The notes under the pieces are model-generated. The model searched no databases. It was given only the letters and a program-made list of their open reading frames with translations, and was not told the DNA's origin. A stretch of 37,846 nucleotides of DNA from an uncultured Anaerolineae bacterium. Its GTDB lineage: Bacteria; Chloroflexota; Anaerolineae; Anaerolineales; Villigracilaceae. The position numbers were made by a program, and so were the translations under genes. Shown in pieces: positions 31,147-37,846 of this stretch (position 1 is its first letter; each line of letters opens with the position of its first letter). The stretch is taken from the NCBI GenBank assembly GCA_903838415.1, contig CAILYI010000042.1, positions 1 through 37,846 of the forward strand, written 5' to 3'.

Positions 31147-32307
31147 ATGAATTCACGCGAACGAGTATTGAGCGCACTAAACCATAAGGAACCAGATCGC
31201 GTTCCATTCGATATGGGTGGAACCGTCGTCACCGGCATTCAGGCCAAGGCTTATCGTCGCCTGCGCCAGTACCTGGGATTACCCGAGAAGAAAGTCGTCA
31301 TCATTGACATGCTCCAACAGCTTGCGCTGGTCGATGATGATGTCATGGAACGCCTGGGCGTGGATGTGCGCAACGTCTCGCCACGCTCGACCGCCAGCTT
31401 CAAAATTGATCTGCAAGAAACCCCCGATGGAAAGTATCGCTACTTTTACGATGAATACCAGATCGGTTGGCGCATGCCCATCGATGGCGGCATGTATTAC
31501 GATATGTTCGATCATCCCATCAGCGGGGAAATCAGCCCCGCAACTGTGGATGCTTACACCCTGCCCGATCCGCTTGATCCCGCGCGTTTTGCCGGTCTAC
31601 GGGATGCATCCAAAATAATTCTCGAACAGGAAAAGCGCGCGCTGGTAATTGGAAACATTTCGGCAGGGATTTTCGAGCTGTACCTGTGGACGCGCGGCTT
31701 TAAGGACGGCTACGCCGATTGGGCCGGGAACCCGGAACTTACCAAGAAAATCCTGCGCAAATATATGGATCTTCAAATGGCCTACTGGGAAAAAATGTTC
31801 GCCACGATGGAAGGCATCCCGATCGATGTTGTGCAAATGGCTGATGACCTGGCCGGGCAAAACGGCATGCTGGTCTCACCAAATTCCTATCGCAAGCTGC
31901 TGAAGCCCTACCATAAAGAAATGTTCGATTACATCCACTCAAAATCGGACGCGAAAATATTCTTCCACTCCTGCGGTTCCATCCGCACCCTGATTCCAGA
32001 CCTGATCGAAGTGGGAGTCGATATCCTTAACCCGGTACAGGTCAACGCCGCCAAAATGGATTCAGCGGAACTGAAGCGCGAATATGGCCGGGATATCTGT
32101 TTCTGGGGCGGCGGCGTGGATACGCAAAAAGCTTTTGATGAAAGCCACACCCCCGAAGAAGTGCGCGCCGATGTGCGCAAGCGCTTGCAAGATTTCATGC
32201 CGGGTGGCGGATTCATCTTCAACACCATCCACAACATCCAGGGCAATGTCCCACCCGAAAACATCATGGCAATGTGGGAAACCGTCCAGGAATACGGCCG
32301 CTACTAA
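31147..32307 (+). CDS. URO-D-superfamily protein (second copy)
   Basis: This 386-residue TIM-barrel protein of the uroporphyrinogen decarboxylase superfamily has an N-terminus (MNSRERVLSALNHKEPDRVPFD) typical of environmental family members beside catabolic operons. It has H274-x-C276 (FFHSCGS), the first half of the MtaA/MtbA zinc site, but the third ligand position reads FNTIHNIQ, with His rather than Cys at 362. The metal site is thus altered compared with the protein at 8307. ADD (residues 232-234) and PYHKEMFDYIH are other conserved blocks. It ends the plus-strand sugar-acid operon, with a terminator about 140 bp downstream. Heme synthesis is unlikely; a corrinoid-linked demethylation or an uncharacterised role is possible. 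Confidence 0.78.
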   Translation: MNSRERVLSALNHKEPDRVPFDMGGTVVTGIQAKAYRRLRQYLGLPEKKVVIIDMLQQLALVDDDVMERLGVDVRNVSPRSTASFKIDLQETPDGKYRYFYDEYQIGWRMPIDGGMYYDMFDHPISGEISPATVDAYTLPDPLDPARFAGLRDASKIILEQEKRALVIGNISAGIFELYLWTRGFKDGYADWAGNPELTKKILRKYMDLQMAYWEKMFATMEGIPIDVVQMADDLAGQNGMLVSPNSYRKLLKPYHKEMFDYIHSKSDAKIFFHSCGSIRTLIPDLIEVGVDILNPVQVNAAKMDSAELKREYGRDICFWGGGVDTQKAFDESHTPEEVRADVRKRLQDFMPGGGFIFNTIHNIQGNVPPENIMAMWETVQEYGRY

Positions 32308-32449
32308 TTCATCCCAGGCATTTGCCTTGAGAAAAATGGTTCTGCAAGTACAATTTACCGGAGAATCCCGCAGAAGGCGGTTTCCAAATTGACTTTAAAA
32401 AATCTGGTCTCCGGGCACTCTTTACGAAGGGTTTTTGTGATACTATAGC

Positions 32450-32497
32450 AATAGCAGGCGTTTGGACGCCCCCCTCGTTCAAGCGCCTGCTATTTTT
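32450..32497 (+). terminator. Rho-independent terminator of the plus-strand sugar-acid operon
   Basis: AATAGCAGGCG (32450-32460) pairs with CGCCTGCTATT (32484-32494), extended inward by TTTG/CAAG with one wobble, and followed by TTTTAAC. A candidate promoter (TTTACG, 17 bp, TATAGC at 32444-32449) sits immediately before it, so an attenuated short transcript is also conceivable. The rest of 32308-32551 holds no gene. Confidence 0.8.
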
Positions 32498-32551
32498 AAC
32501 CAGAAAAGATGAAGGCTTGCCCCAAATTCAACATTGGGAAAAGGATAAACC

Positions 32552-32941
32552 GTGGAAAGTAATATAAGTGGCCCTGCATCCATTGACGAGTATATTGCGA
32601 ACTTCCCCGCAGAAGTACAAAAAAAACTGGAAGACTTACGGGCTGTCATCAAAGCAGCCGCGCCTGAGGCGCAAGAAAAAATTGGCTATCAAATGCCCAC
32701 CTTCACGCTCAAAGGTAATTTGGTCCATTTTGCCGCTTATAAAAATCATATCGGGTTTTACCCGACCCCCAGCGGAATTCAGGCTTACCGCGAAGAATTA
32801 TCAGTCTATGAAGGCGCAAAAGGTTCCATCAGATTTCCAATTGACCAACCATTGCCCTTTGAACTGATCAGTAAAATTGTAAAATTCAGAGTGACTGAAA
32901 ATTTGCAAAAAGCTGAAATCAAAATGGGCAAAAAGAAATAA
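32552..32941 (+). CDS. DUF1801 family protein (YdhG-like)
   Basis: This 129-residue protein starts at GTG 32552 with AAAAGGA six bases before. It shows the DUF1801 pattern: SIDEYIANFPAEVQKKLEDLRAVIKAAAPEAQEKIGYQMPTFTLKGNLVHFAAYKNHIGFYPTPSG... is the typical opening two thirds, with the conserved YQMP(T/A)F, the HIGFYP segment and the terminal lysine-rich tail. Homologs include YdhG, described as an iron-chaperone-like protein in Bacillus. No catalytic residues are known. It is a single-gene unit closed by the terminator at 32983-33023 and seems unrelated to the sugar-acid genes. Confidence 0.85.
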   Translation: MESNISGPASIDEYIANFPAEVQKKLEDLRAVIKAAAPEAQEKIGYQMPTFTLKGNLVHFAAYKNHIGFYPTPSGIQAYREELSVYEGAKGSIRFPIDQPLPFELISKIVKFRVTENLQKAEIKMGKKK

Positions 32942-32982
32942 ACCGGCAACGACAATTTCGCCGTGAAACCTGGAGTTATTCA

Positions 32983-33023
32983 AAAACGATTACGCTCTCT
33001 GCTGGGGAGCGTAATCGTTTTTT
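32983..33023 (+). terminator. Rho-independent terminator after the DUF1801 gene
   Basis: AAAACGATTACGCTC and GAGCGTAATCGTTTT form a perfect stem around a 9-nt loop and are followed by a T-run to 33023. It lies 42 bp after the stop codon and, being symmetrical with A and T runs, could work in both directions. Confidence 0.9.
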
Positions 33024-33343
33024 AGACAGAATCCGCGCCGCGACTGACTCGCACCAAAAACTTAACTAACTACACGACATTTAAGGATATTCGACGAACG
33101 GAAACGCAAGCGTAAAATGATAGGGGGAATTGCGCCACTGGTTAATTTTTCTTATCCAGCGCCACTTGTTATATAATATTGGAACAAAGTCGCCGCAGCC
33201 TGGGCAGGCAAAACAATGCCATTCGTCGGGACTTTTTGCCAGCGAACGTCATTGTAACGAGCAAGTGGGAAAACCTACGGCTGGCGCTCAATTTACTCAC
33301 CGAAAAGACATCGAAGAAATCACCCCACCCTAAGGAAGATGCC
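33024..33343. other. 320-bp gene-free stretch
   Basis: No supported gene was found. A TATAAT at 33172-33177 with only a poor -35 (TTCTTA at 33149) is the sole promoter-like element and would serve the CruF-like gene. A frame open from about 33179 joins the CruF-like gene in frame but reads as non-membrane leader sequence and lacks a ribosome site, so it is treated as untranslated leader. Confidence 0.4.
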
Positions 33344-34120
33344 ATGCGCCGTAACCTGACACTAATTCTGCTGATTATCTTTGGTCTGCTGGTACTGATC
33401 ACCACGCTGATCCTTGCTTTTGGCGGGCAAATGCCGGGCATCATGACCCCCATCACCACGCTGATCGGCTTCAGTTTTGCGCTGCTGCATGCCAGTCAAC
33501 GCCTGGGTTGGAAAAATGCGCTCCTGTTGTTGGCGTTTGTTTTTGGCGTGAGCCTGCTTTTCGAGAGCGTGGGCGTGGCTACCGGGTTGGTCTATGGACC
33601 GTATCACTATACCGAAAAACTCGGGCCTAAATTCCTGGGGCTGGTACCCTATCTGATCGCCGTGGCCTGGTTCATGATGATGTACCCATCCTTTGTAATT
33701 GCTGAATGGTTGGTGCCTGCTATATGGACGGGCGCCAAACGTCTGCTGACGGTGGCCGCGCTTGGCGGGCTGATTATGACCTCCTGGGATGTGGTCATGG
33801 ATCCGCTGATGGTCCGCGGTCAGCACTGGGTTTGGGAAGTGGACGGCGCTTTCTTCGGGGTTCCGTTGCAAAACTACTGGGGTTGGTGGCTGACGGTTTT
33901 TACGACCTTCATCTTATACCTGCTGACCACCCGCAGCCAGGACACTGAAAAATCAGCCGGATTCGACCGACTGGCATTGGCCGCCTTCGCCATCACCGGC
34001 TATGGCAACACCATCAATGCGCTGACAAGCGGCTTGGGCGGCCCGGCCCTGGCCGGGATGTTCGCCCTGACACCATGGATGGTTCTGGCGTGGTTCAAGA
34101 TGTCGGGGAAAGAATCGTGA
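33344..34120 (+). CDS. Carotenoid biosynthesis protein, CruF/DUF422 family
   Basis: ATG 33344 has AAGGAAG in front; upstream in-frame starts would add a hydrophilic leader. The 258-residue membrane protein has seven to eight hydrophobic segments. The family signature lies at residues 80-125: ESVGVATGLVYGPYHYTEKLGPKFLGLVPYLIAVAWFMMMYPS. It is followed by SWDVVMDPLM and WVWEVDGAFFGVPLQNYWGWW, the conserved acidic/aromatic motifs of CruF-type carotenoid 1',2'-hydratases. These hydrate the end of acyclic carotenoids. No other carotenoid gene is in view, so a role in pigment end-group modification is family-based. The stop overlaps the M20 peptidase start (GTGA), so the two are co-expressed. Confidence 0.87.
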   Translation: MRRNLTLILLIIFGLLVLITTLILAFGGQMPGIMTPITTLIGFSFALLHASQRLGWKNALLLLAFVFGVSLLFESVGVATGLVYGPYHYTEKLGPKFLGLVPYLIAVAWFMMMYPSFVIAEWLVPAIWTGAKRLLTVAALGGLIMTSWDVVMDPLMVRGQHWVWEVDGAFFGVPLQNYWGWWLTVFTTFILYLLTTRSQDTEKSAGFDRLALAAFAITGYGNTINALTSGLGGPALAGMFALTPWMVLAWFKMSGKES

Positions 34121-35328
34121 TATCGAATCCGTCCAACCTGCTCACCGCTGCCGGGAAATATCAATCCGACCTGACCGCCTTCCTGCGTGATTTGGTGTGC
34201 ATCCAATCCGTCAACGGACGCAACCCTGAAGCTCCCGTGGCTGCCCGCATTATGGATGAAGCTCGTAAATTGGGGTTGGATTCCAGGCTGGTGGCGCTTC
34301 AACCCGAACGGCCGAACGTCCTGGTCAGCTATGGCGCAGGCGCCGACAGCTTCGCCATGATCGGTCACATGGATACCGTGGCGGAAGGTGATTGGGCCGG
34401 GTGGTCAAGCCCGCCATTTGACGCAGCGATAAAGGAAGGATGCCTGATTGGGCGGGGTTCAGCCGACAACAAAGCCGGGATCGTTTGCGGGCTTTACACA
34501 TTGGCCTTAATGCGGGATCTCAAGCTAATCGACCCCGCGCGGCAGCAGGTTGTGGTCGCCGGTGTCGTGGATGAAGAATCCGGCGCTTGCAGTCCGCTGG
34601 GAGTCCGGCATTTGCTCGATTGCGGGGCGATAAAGGCGCGTGGCGCGATTTATGCCTACACCAGCGATATCGTTTGCATCGGTCACCGCGGACTGGTTCG
34701 GCTGGAAATAAAAGCAAAAGGGCAGTCGATCCATGCCGGGCTGGCGGAATGGCATAACCACGTTCGAGGCGCCAACGCCGTCATGGCCCTGGCAGACCTG
34801 TTGCTGAAATTGGAAGACATCCGCCTGCCTGCCCCTCCCCCACCAGGGTTTGAGCAGCTTGGTCTCACCGTCACCCCCGGCACGCTCTTTAATGGCGGCA
34901 GTTTTCCCAGCATCGTTCCAGATTCAGGCAACGCCGTCGTCGATATCCGCCTTTTGCCGGGACAATCGTCAGCCGAGGTGCTGGCACATGTCCAGAAAAA
35001 AATTCGCGCGGTGGAAAGTGAACGGCCGAAGATTACGTTTGAGCTGAAAGTGACGGTTGATATTCCCGGGGCGCTCATCCCCAAAGACCATCCACTTGCC
35101 CTGCTGGCCCAGGATTACACCGAAACCTTTACCGGGCGCCGCTGGGAAGCTGCCGGGGCCGGGCCCGCCAACGAGGGCTACATGCTAATCGGCGCGGGAA
35201 TCCCCACCTTGTGCGGTTTCGGCCCCACCGGCGGCAATCCGCACGCCCCCGATGAATGGGTGGAGCTCAAAAGTTTACCCACGACGGTGGCCATTTTCGC
35301 GGGCATCATTCACGATTTTCTCAATTGA
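34117..35328 (+). CDS. M20-family metallopeptidase/deacylase
   Basis: GTG 34117 overlaps the preceding stop and has GGGGAAAG upstream; the alternative in-frame ATG at 34075 lies within the CruF-like gene. The 403-residue protein has the dinuclear zinc site of the M20/ArgE/DapE group: H84 and D86 (IGHMDTV), bridging D117 (GRGSADNKAG), catalytic E153 with E154 (VDEESG), and a C-terminal His in GGNPHAPDE. The dimerisation domain occupies about residues 190-300 (KGQSIHAGLAEWHN...). Such enzymes hydrolyse N-acyl amino acids, dipeptides or N-succinyl compounds; the substrate is not evident. The link to a carotenoid gene is unusual and may be mere translational coupling. Confidence 0.9.
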   Translation: MISNPSNLLTAAGKYQSDLTAFLRDLVCIQSVNGRNPEAPVAARIMDEARKLGLDSRLVALQPERPNVLVSYGAGADSFAMIGHMDTVAEGDWAGWSSPPFDAAIKEGCLIGRGSADNKAGIVCGLYTLALMRDLKLIDPARQQVVVAGVVDEESGACSPLGVRHLLDCGAIKARGAIYAYTSDIVCIGHRGLVRLEIKAKGQSIHAGLAEWHNHVRGANAVMALADLLLKLEDIRLPAPPPPGFEQLGLTVTPGTLFNGGSFPSIVPDSGNAVVDIRLLPGQSSAEVLAHVQKKIRAVESERPKITFELKVTVDIPGALIPKDHPLALLAQDYTETFTGRRWEAAGAGPANEGYMLIGAGIPTLCGFGPTGGNPHAPDEWVELKSLPTTVAIFAGIIHDFLN

Positions 35329-35481
35329 ACAATTCAAAGGACTCGGGATGGGCGCCAAAAACACATTGCCTGCCGGTTCTGTCACAGTGATGGTCAGGTT
35401 CCGGGCAAATCCCTGGAACTGGCCATCACTGGTGTTAAAATGAAAGCCACCTTCTGATTTGTCCCTGACTCTGCAAATAGA
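35275..35481 (-). other. Possible coding remnant antisense to the M20-AOR gap
   Basis: On the minus strand, a 68-codon frame without a start codon runs from 35481 to a TAA at 35275. Its first two thirds lie in the gene-free gap and read like a beta-strand-rich domain end (GGFHFNTSDGQFQGFARN, then LTITVTEPAG). Codon choice resembles that of neighbouring genes. It may be a decayed fragment of an extracellular protein; chance cannot be excluded. Confidence 0.2.
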
Positions 35482-35508
35482 TTAATTTCCCAAAGATTGG
35501 AGGCGCTT

Positions 35509-37407
35509 ATGACTTACGGAAGTACTGCAAAGATTTTGCGGGTCAACTTGACCAGCGGCGAGTTGACAGTGGAAACCCTGAGCGAGGACTTTTACCGTCT
35601 CTACCCGGGCGGGAAAGCGCTGGCAGGGTATATCCTGCTGAATGAAATCCCCCCCCATACCGACCCATTCGCCCCTGAAAATGTACTCGTGATTGCAAAC
35701 GGCCTGCTGACCGGCGCGCCCGTCTCCACCGCCACGCGCTATGTTGTTTCAGCGCGTTCCCCGCTAACCAATGGCTATGGCGAATCAGAAGCGGGCGGCT
35801 TTTGGGGGCCGGAGCTCAAAATGGCCGGGTTCGAGGCAATTGTCGTTACCGGGCGCTCGCCCCAGCCGGTCTATCTCTGGATTCAGGACGGAGTCTTCGA
35901 AATCCGCCCCGCCCAGCACCTGTGGGGCCGCACCACGGCTGAAGCCCAGGAAACAATCCGCACCGAACTGGGTGATGACAAAATCCGCGTCCTGCAGATT
36001 GGGATTGCGGGCGAAAACCTGGTGCGCTACGCAGGCCTGACCAACGACTTGCGCCATTTCAACGGACGCACGGGCATGGGCGCGGTGATGGGCTCCAAGA
36101 ATCTGCGCGCCATCGCGGTGCGCGGCACGCAGCGCTACCAGGCGCTGGCGCATGACCCCGAGACTCTGCTGGCGCTGGGACGCAAACTGTCTAAAAGCGC
36201 GCGCGAAAACCCGCTCAGTTGGGATTTGCAGCAGCGCGGCACGCCCGGGCTGGTCGAACCGCTCAACACCGGCGGCATCCTGCCGACCCGCAACTTCCGC
36301 CAGGGCGTTTTTGAAGGCGTGGACGAAATCAAGTGGGAAGCCTACGAAAAGGAGTTGCTGACCGCCCGGCGCAGCTGCTACGCCTGCGCCGTCCGCTGTA
36401 AACGCGAGGTGGCTGTCAACGGCCAACCCTCGCTCTATGGCGGGCCGGAATATGAAACGATCGGCGCTTTTGGCTCAAACTGCGGCATCAGTAACTTGCA
36501 GGCGATTGCCAAAGCCGGTGAACTCTGCAACGCTTACATGCTCGACAGCATTTCCACGGGCATGACGATTTCTTTCGCCATGGAATGTTTCGAACACGGC
36601 CTGATCGGGCTGGATGAGACCGATGGCATCGACCTGCGCTTTGGCAACGTCGAAGCCATGCTGACCATGGTCGAGCGCATAGCACGGCGCGAAGGTTTTG
36701 GCGATCTACTGGCCGAGGGCAGCCTGCGCGCCGCTGAAAAAATCGGCGGCGATGCCAAATACTTTGCCATCCAGGTTAAAGGCCAGGAACTGGCGATGCA
36801 CGAACCACGCGGCAAGTATAACGTCGGCATGGGCTATGCCATTTCGGAAATTGGCGCCGACCACCTGGTGGTGGCGCACGACCCGGCCTTTGCCAACCCC
36901 GATTCGATCCAGTTTAAAAGCGCCTTAGCCCTGGGAATTACCGTCCCCCAGCCGCCCCGGCTGTTGAATGCCGAAAAAATGAAACATTTCTACATATTGG
37001 AAAAATGGGGCAGCATGGAAAAAGCGATCGGCTACTGTTTCTTTGGCCCCTCGCCGCGCTCCTTCATTCACCCCGATGACGTGCTCCTGTCCATCAACGC
37101 CGCCACCGGCTGGAATTTGAGCATGGAAGACACCCTCCAAATTGGCGAACGCGCCACCAACATGGCCCGCATCTTCAATCTGCGCGAAGGATTTTCACGC
37201 CAGGACGATACTCTGCCCGAACGTCTTTTCCAGGGTTTGGAAAATGGCCCGCTGCAAGGCAACGCCATTCCGCGCGAGGATTTTGAACAGGCGCTGACGG
37301 TTTTATACGACTTGAAAGGCTGGGACCCTGCCACCGGCGTTCCGGGCCGCGAACGGCTGGAAGCCCTGTCGTTGGGCTGGGCCGCCGATTTACTGGAAGC
37401 TCAATGA
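35509..37407 (+). CDS. Aldehyde:ferredoxin oxidoreductase family protein (tungsten enzyme)
   Basis: ATG 35509 follows GGAGG by six bases; the in-frame TTG at 35497 lies within that site. The 632-residue protein has the AOR N-terminal beta domain (GSTAKILRVNLTSGELTVE...PGGKALAGYILLNEIPP), followed by the helical domains. The [4Fe-4S] ligands are C290, C293, C297 (CYACAVRC) and C510 (GYCFFGP), matching the CxxCxxxC...C spacing of Pyrococcus AOR. FNGRTGMGAVMGSKNLRAIAV is the pterin-binding region. AOR enzymes oxidise aldehydes to acids with ferredoxin, usually with tungsten and in anaerobes. The stop overlaps the MoaD-like gene (ATGA), a common AOR arrangement. The substrate is undefined. Confidence 0.95.
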   Translation: MTYGSTAKILRVNLTSGELTVETLSEDFYRLYPGGKALAGYILLNEIPPHTDPFAPENVLVIANGLLTGAPVSTATRYVVSARSPLTNGYGESEAGGFWGPELKMAGFEAIVVTGRSPQPVYLWIQDGVFEIRPAQHLWGRTTAEAQETIRTELGDDKIRVLQIGIAGENLVRYAGLTNDLRHFNGRTGMGAVMGSKNLRAIAVRGTQRYQALAHDPETLLALGRKLSKSARENPLSWDLQQRGTPGLVEPLNTGGILPTRNFRQGVFEGVDEIKWEAYEKELLTARRSCYACAVRCKREVAVNGQPSLYGGPEYETIGAFGSNCGISNLQAIAKAGELCNAYMLDSISTGMTISFAMECFEHGLIGLDETDGIDLRFGNVEAMLTMVERIARREGFGDLLAEGSLRAAEKIGGDAKYFAIQVKGQELAMHEPRGKYNVGMGYAISEIGADHLVVAHDPAFANPDSIQFKSALALGITVPQPPRLLNAEKMKHFYILEKWGSMEKAIGYCFFGPSPRSFIHPDDVLLSINAATGWNLSMEDTLQIGERATNMARIFNLREGFSRQDDTLPERLFQGLENGPLQGNAIPREDFEQALTVLYDLKGWDPATGVPGRERLEALSLGWAADLLEAQ

Positions 37408-37634
37408 AACTGAATCTGGGCGGACAATTTTCGTTTTACATCCCCGGGCACCCGCGCCATGTGGAAGTTGAACTGAAAGAAGCCGCCCGTTTAATCGACG
37501 TCTTATCCCGGCTGGGCATCCCGGCCGCTGAAGTACATCTGGTCGTCATCAACGGCGAACTGGTTGAATTGCAAGAGGCCATCGTTACCGCCGCCGATGA
37601 AGTGAAGTTATTTCCGCCGGTCAACGGCGGATAA
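37404..37634 (+). CDS. MoaD/ThiS-family sulfur-carrier protein linked to AOR
   Basis: This 76-residue ubiquitin-fold protein ends in Gly-Gly (PPVNGG), the thiocarboxylate-forming tail of MoaD/ThiS carriers. It overlaps the AOR gene by four bases. MoaD supplies sulfur to make the dithiolene of molybdo/tungstopterin; AOR-linked copies probably serve tungstopterin for that enzyme. The core strands VEVELKEAARLIDVLSRLGI and VHLVVINGELVEL fit the fold. No MoaE or activating enzyme is visible here. Confidence 0.88.
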   Translation: MKLNLGGQFSFYIPGHPRHVEVELKEAARLIDVLSRLGIPAAEVHLVVINGELVELQEAIVTAADEVKLFPPVNGG

Positions 37635-37718
37635 GCCCGCAAAAAACCAAATCCTGGCTGAAAAACACATTTTATATTACCGGTAATTCCATTCATTTCG
37701 CTAAGAAAGTGAGTCGTC

Positions 37719-37846
37719 ATGCCTGAAAACGAAGTAAAAGCCTGGGTAGAAAACATCAACATTCCAACCTACCCCGCGCCAGTTGGAGACTTAAATCCGC
37801 TGTTCCTGGAACGACGCAACAACCAGGGCGCCACCGGACGCATTTA
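37719..37846 (+). CDS. DUF5107-type protein, N-terminal fragment cut by window edge
   Basis: ATG 37719 opens 42 codons to the window end. The sequence TYPAPVGDLNPLFLERRNNQGATGRI matches the characteristic start of DUF5107 proteins (YP...PNP.FLEKR..QG..G..YP). These large proteins, often with C-terminal TPR repeats, accompany sugar catabolic genes and have a mutarotase-like N-terminal domain; their function is not established. The gap from the MoaD-like gene (37635-37718) shows no clear terminator. Confidence 0.65.
   Translation, partial: MPENEVKAWVENINIPTYPAPVGDLNPLFLERRNNQGATGRI

Noticed and set aside
1..37846. tRNA, rRNA or riboswitch genes
   Set aside because: No cloverleaf, rRNA core or known riboswitch core was recognised by eye; a covariance-model scan would be needed to exclude small RNAs.

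Overview
The window looks like a chromosomal segment of an anaerobic or facultative Chloroflexota bacterium of the Anaerolineae type. This is inferred from style, not from a marker gene. The hints are moderately high GC, a solute-binding lipoprotein with an AATEAP-type linker, clustered URO-D-family proteins beside sugar-acid genes, an aldehyde:ferredoxin oxidoreductase, a CruF-type carotenoid protein and palindromic intergenic repeats. No rRNA or tRNA gene was seen.

Layout. 1-1787 is a mobile patch: the first 35 codons of an IS607-type serine recombinase running off the left edge, then a complete IS1182-type element (196-1787). The IS abuts a beta-helix surface-protein gene that has lost its 5' end (to 3988). 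3989-5743 holds palindromic repeats, a small receiver-like protein, a 22-bp tandem repeat and a frameshifted SH3-domain lipoprotein. From 18947 down to 5754 all genes are on the minus strand: two small membrane-protein paralogs, a mutarotase-like protein, an aldo/keto reductase, two UxuA-like dehydratases, a short uronate-dehydrogenase-like SDR, an RraA-type aldolase, two enolase-superfamily dehydratases, a URO-D-family protein and two MFS paralogs. 19015-25023 (minus) is a complete peptide-type ABC importer. From 25378 rightwards on the plus strand come a GntR/FCD regulator, an SDR dehydrogenase, a galactonate-dehydratase-like enolase, a lactonase, a KDG kinase, a KDPG aldolase and a second URO-D protein. 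32552-37846 is a different neighbourhood: DUF1801 protein, CruF-like carotenoid protein, M20 peptidase, AOR with a MoaD-like partner, and the start of a DUF5107 protein.

How it fits together. The centre (about 8.3-32.3 kb) reads as one divergent sugar-acid regulon around the 25.0-25.4 kb intergenic region. That region carries a perfect consensus promoter (TTGACA, 17-bp spacer, TATAAT) facing the importer. The importer would bring in a sugar, uronate or short acidic oligosaccharide. The plus-strand operon then supplies an oxidative route: dehydrogenase, lactonase, acid dehydratase, 2-keto-3-deoxy acid kinase, aldolase, ending in pyruvate and glyceraldehyde-3-phosphate. The minus-strand operon adds mannonate-type dehydratases, another dehydrogenase, an aldolase and a reductase, which suggests several related sugar acids are handled. 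The two URO-D-family proteins are the least explained part. One keeps an HxC...C zinc-site pattern like the corrinoid methyltransferases MtaA/MtbA, yet no corrinoid protein is in view.
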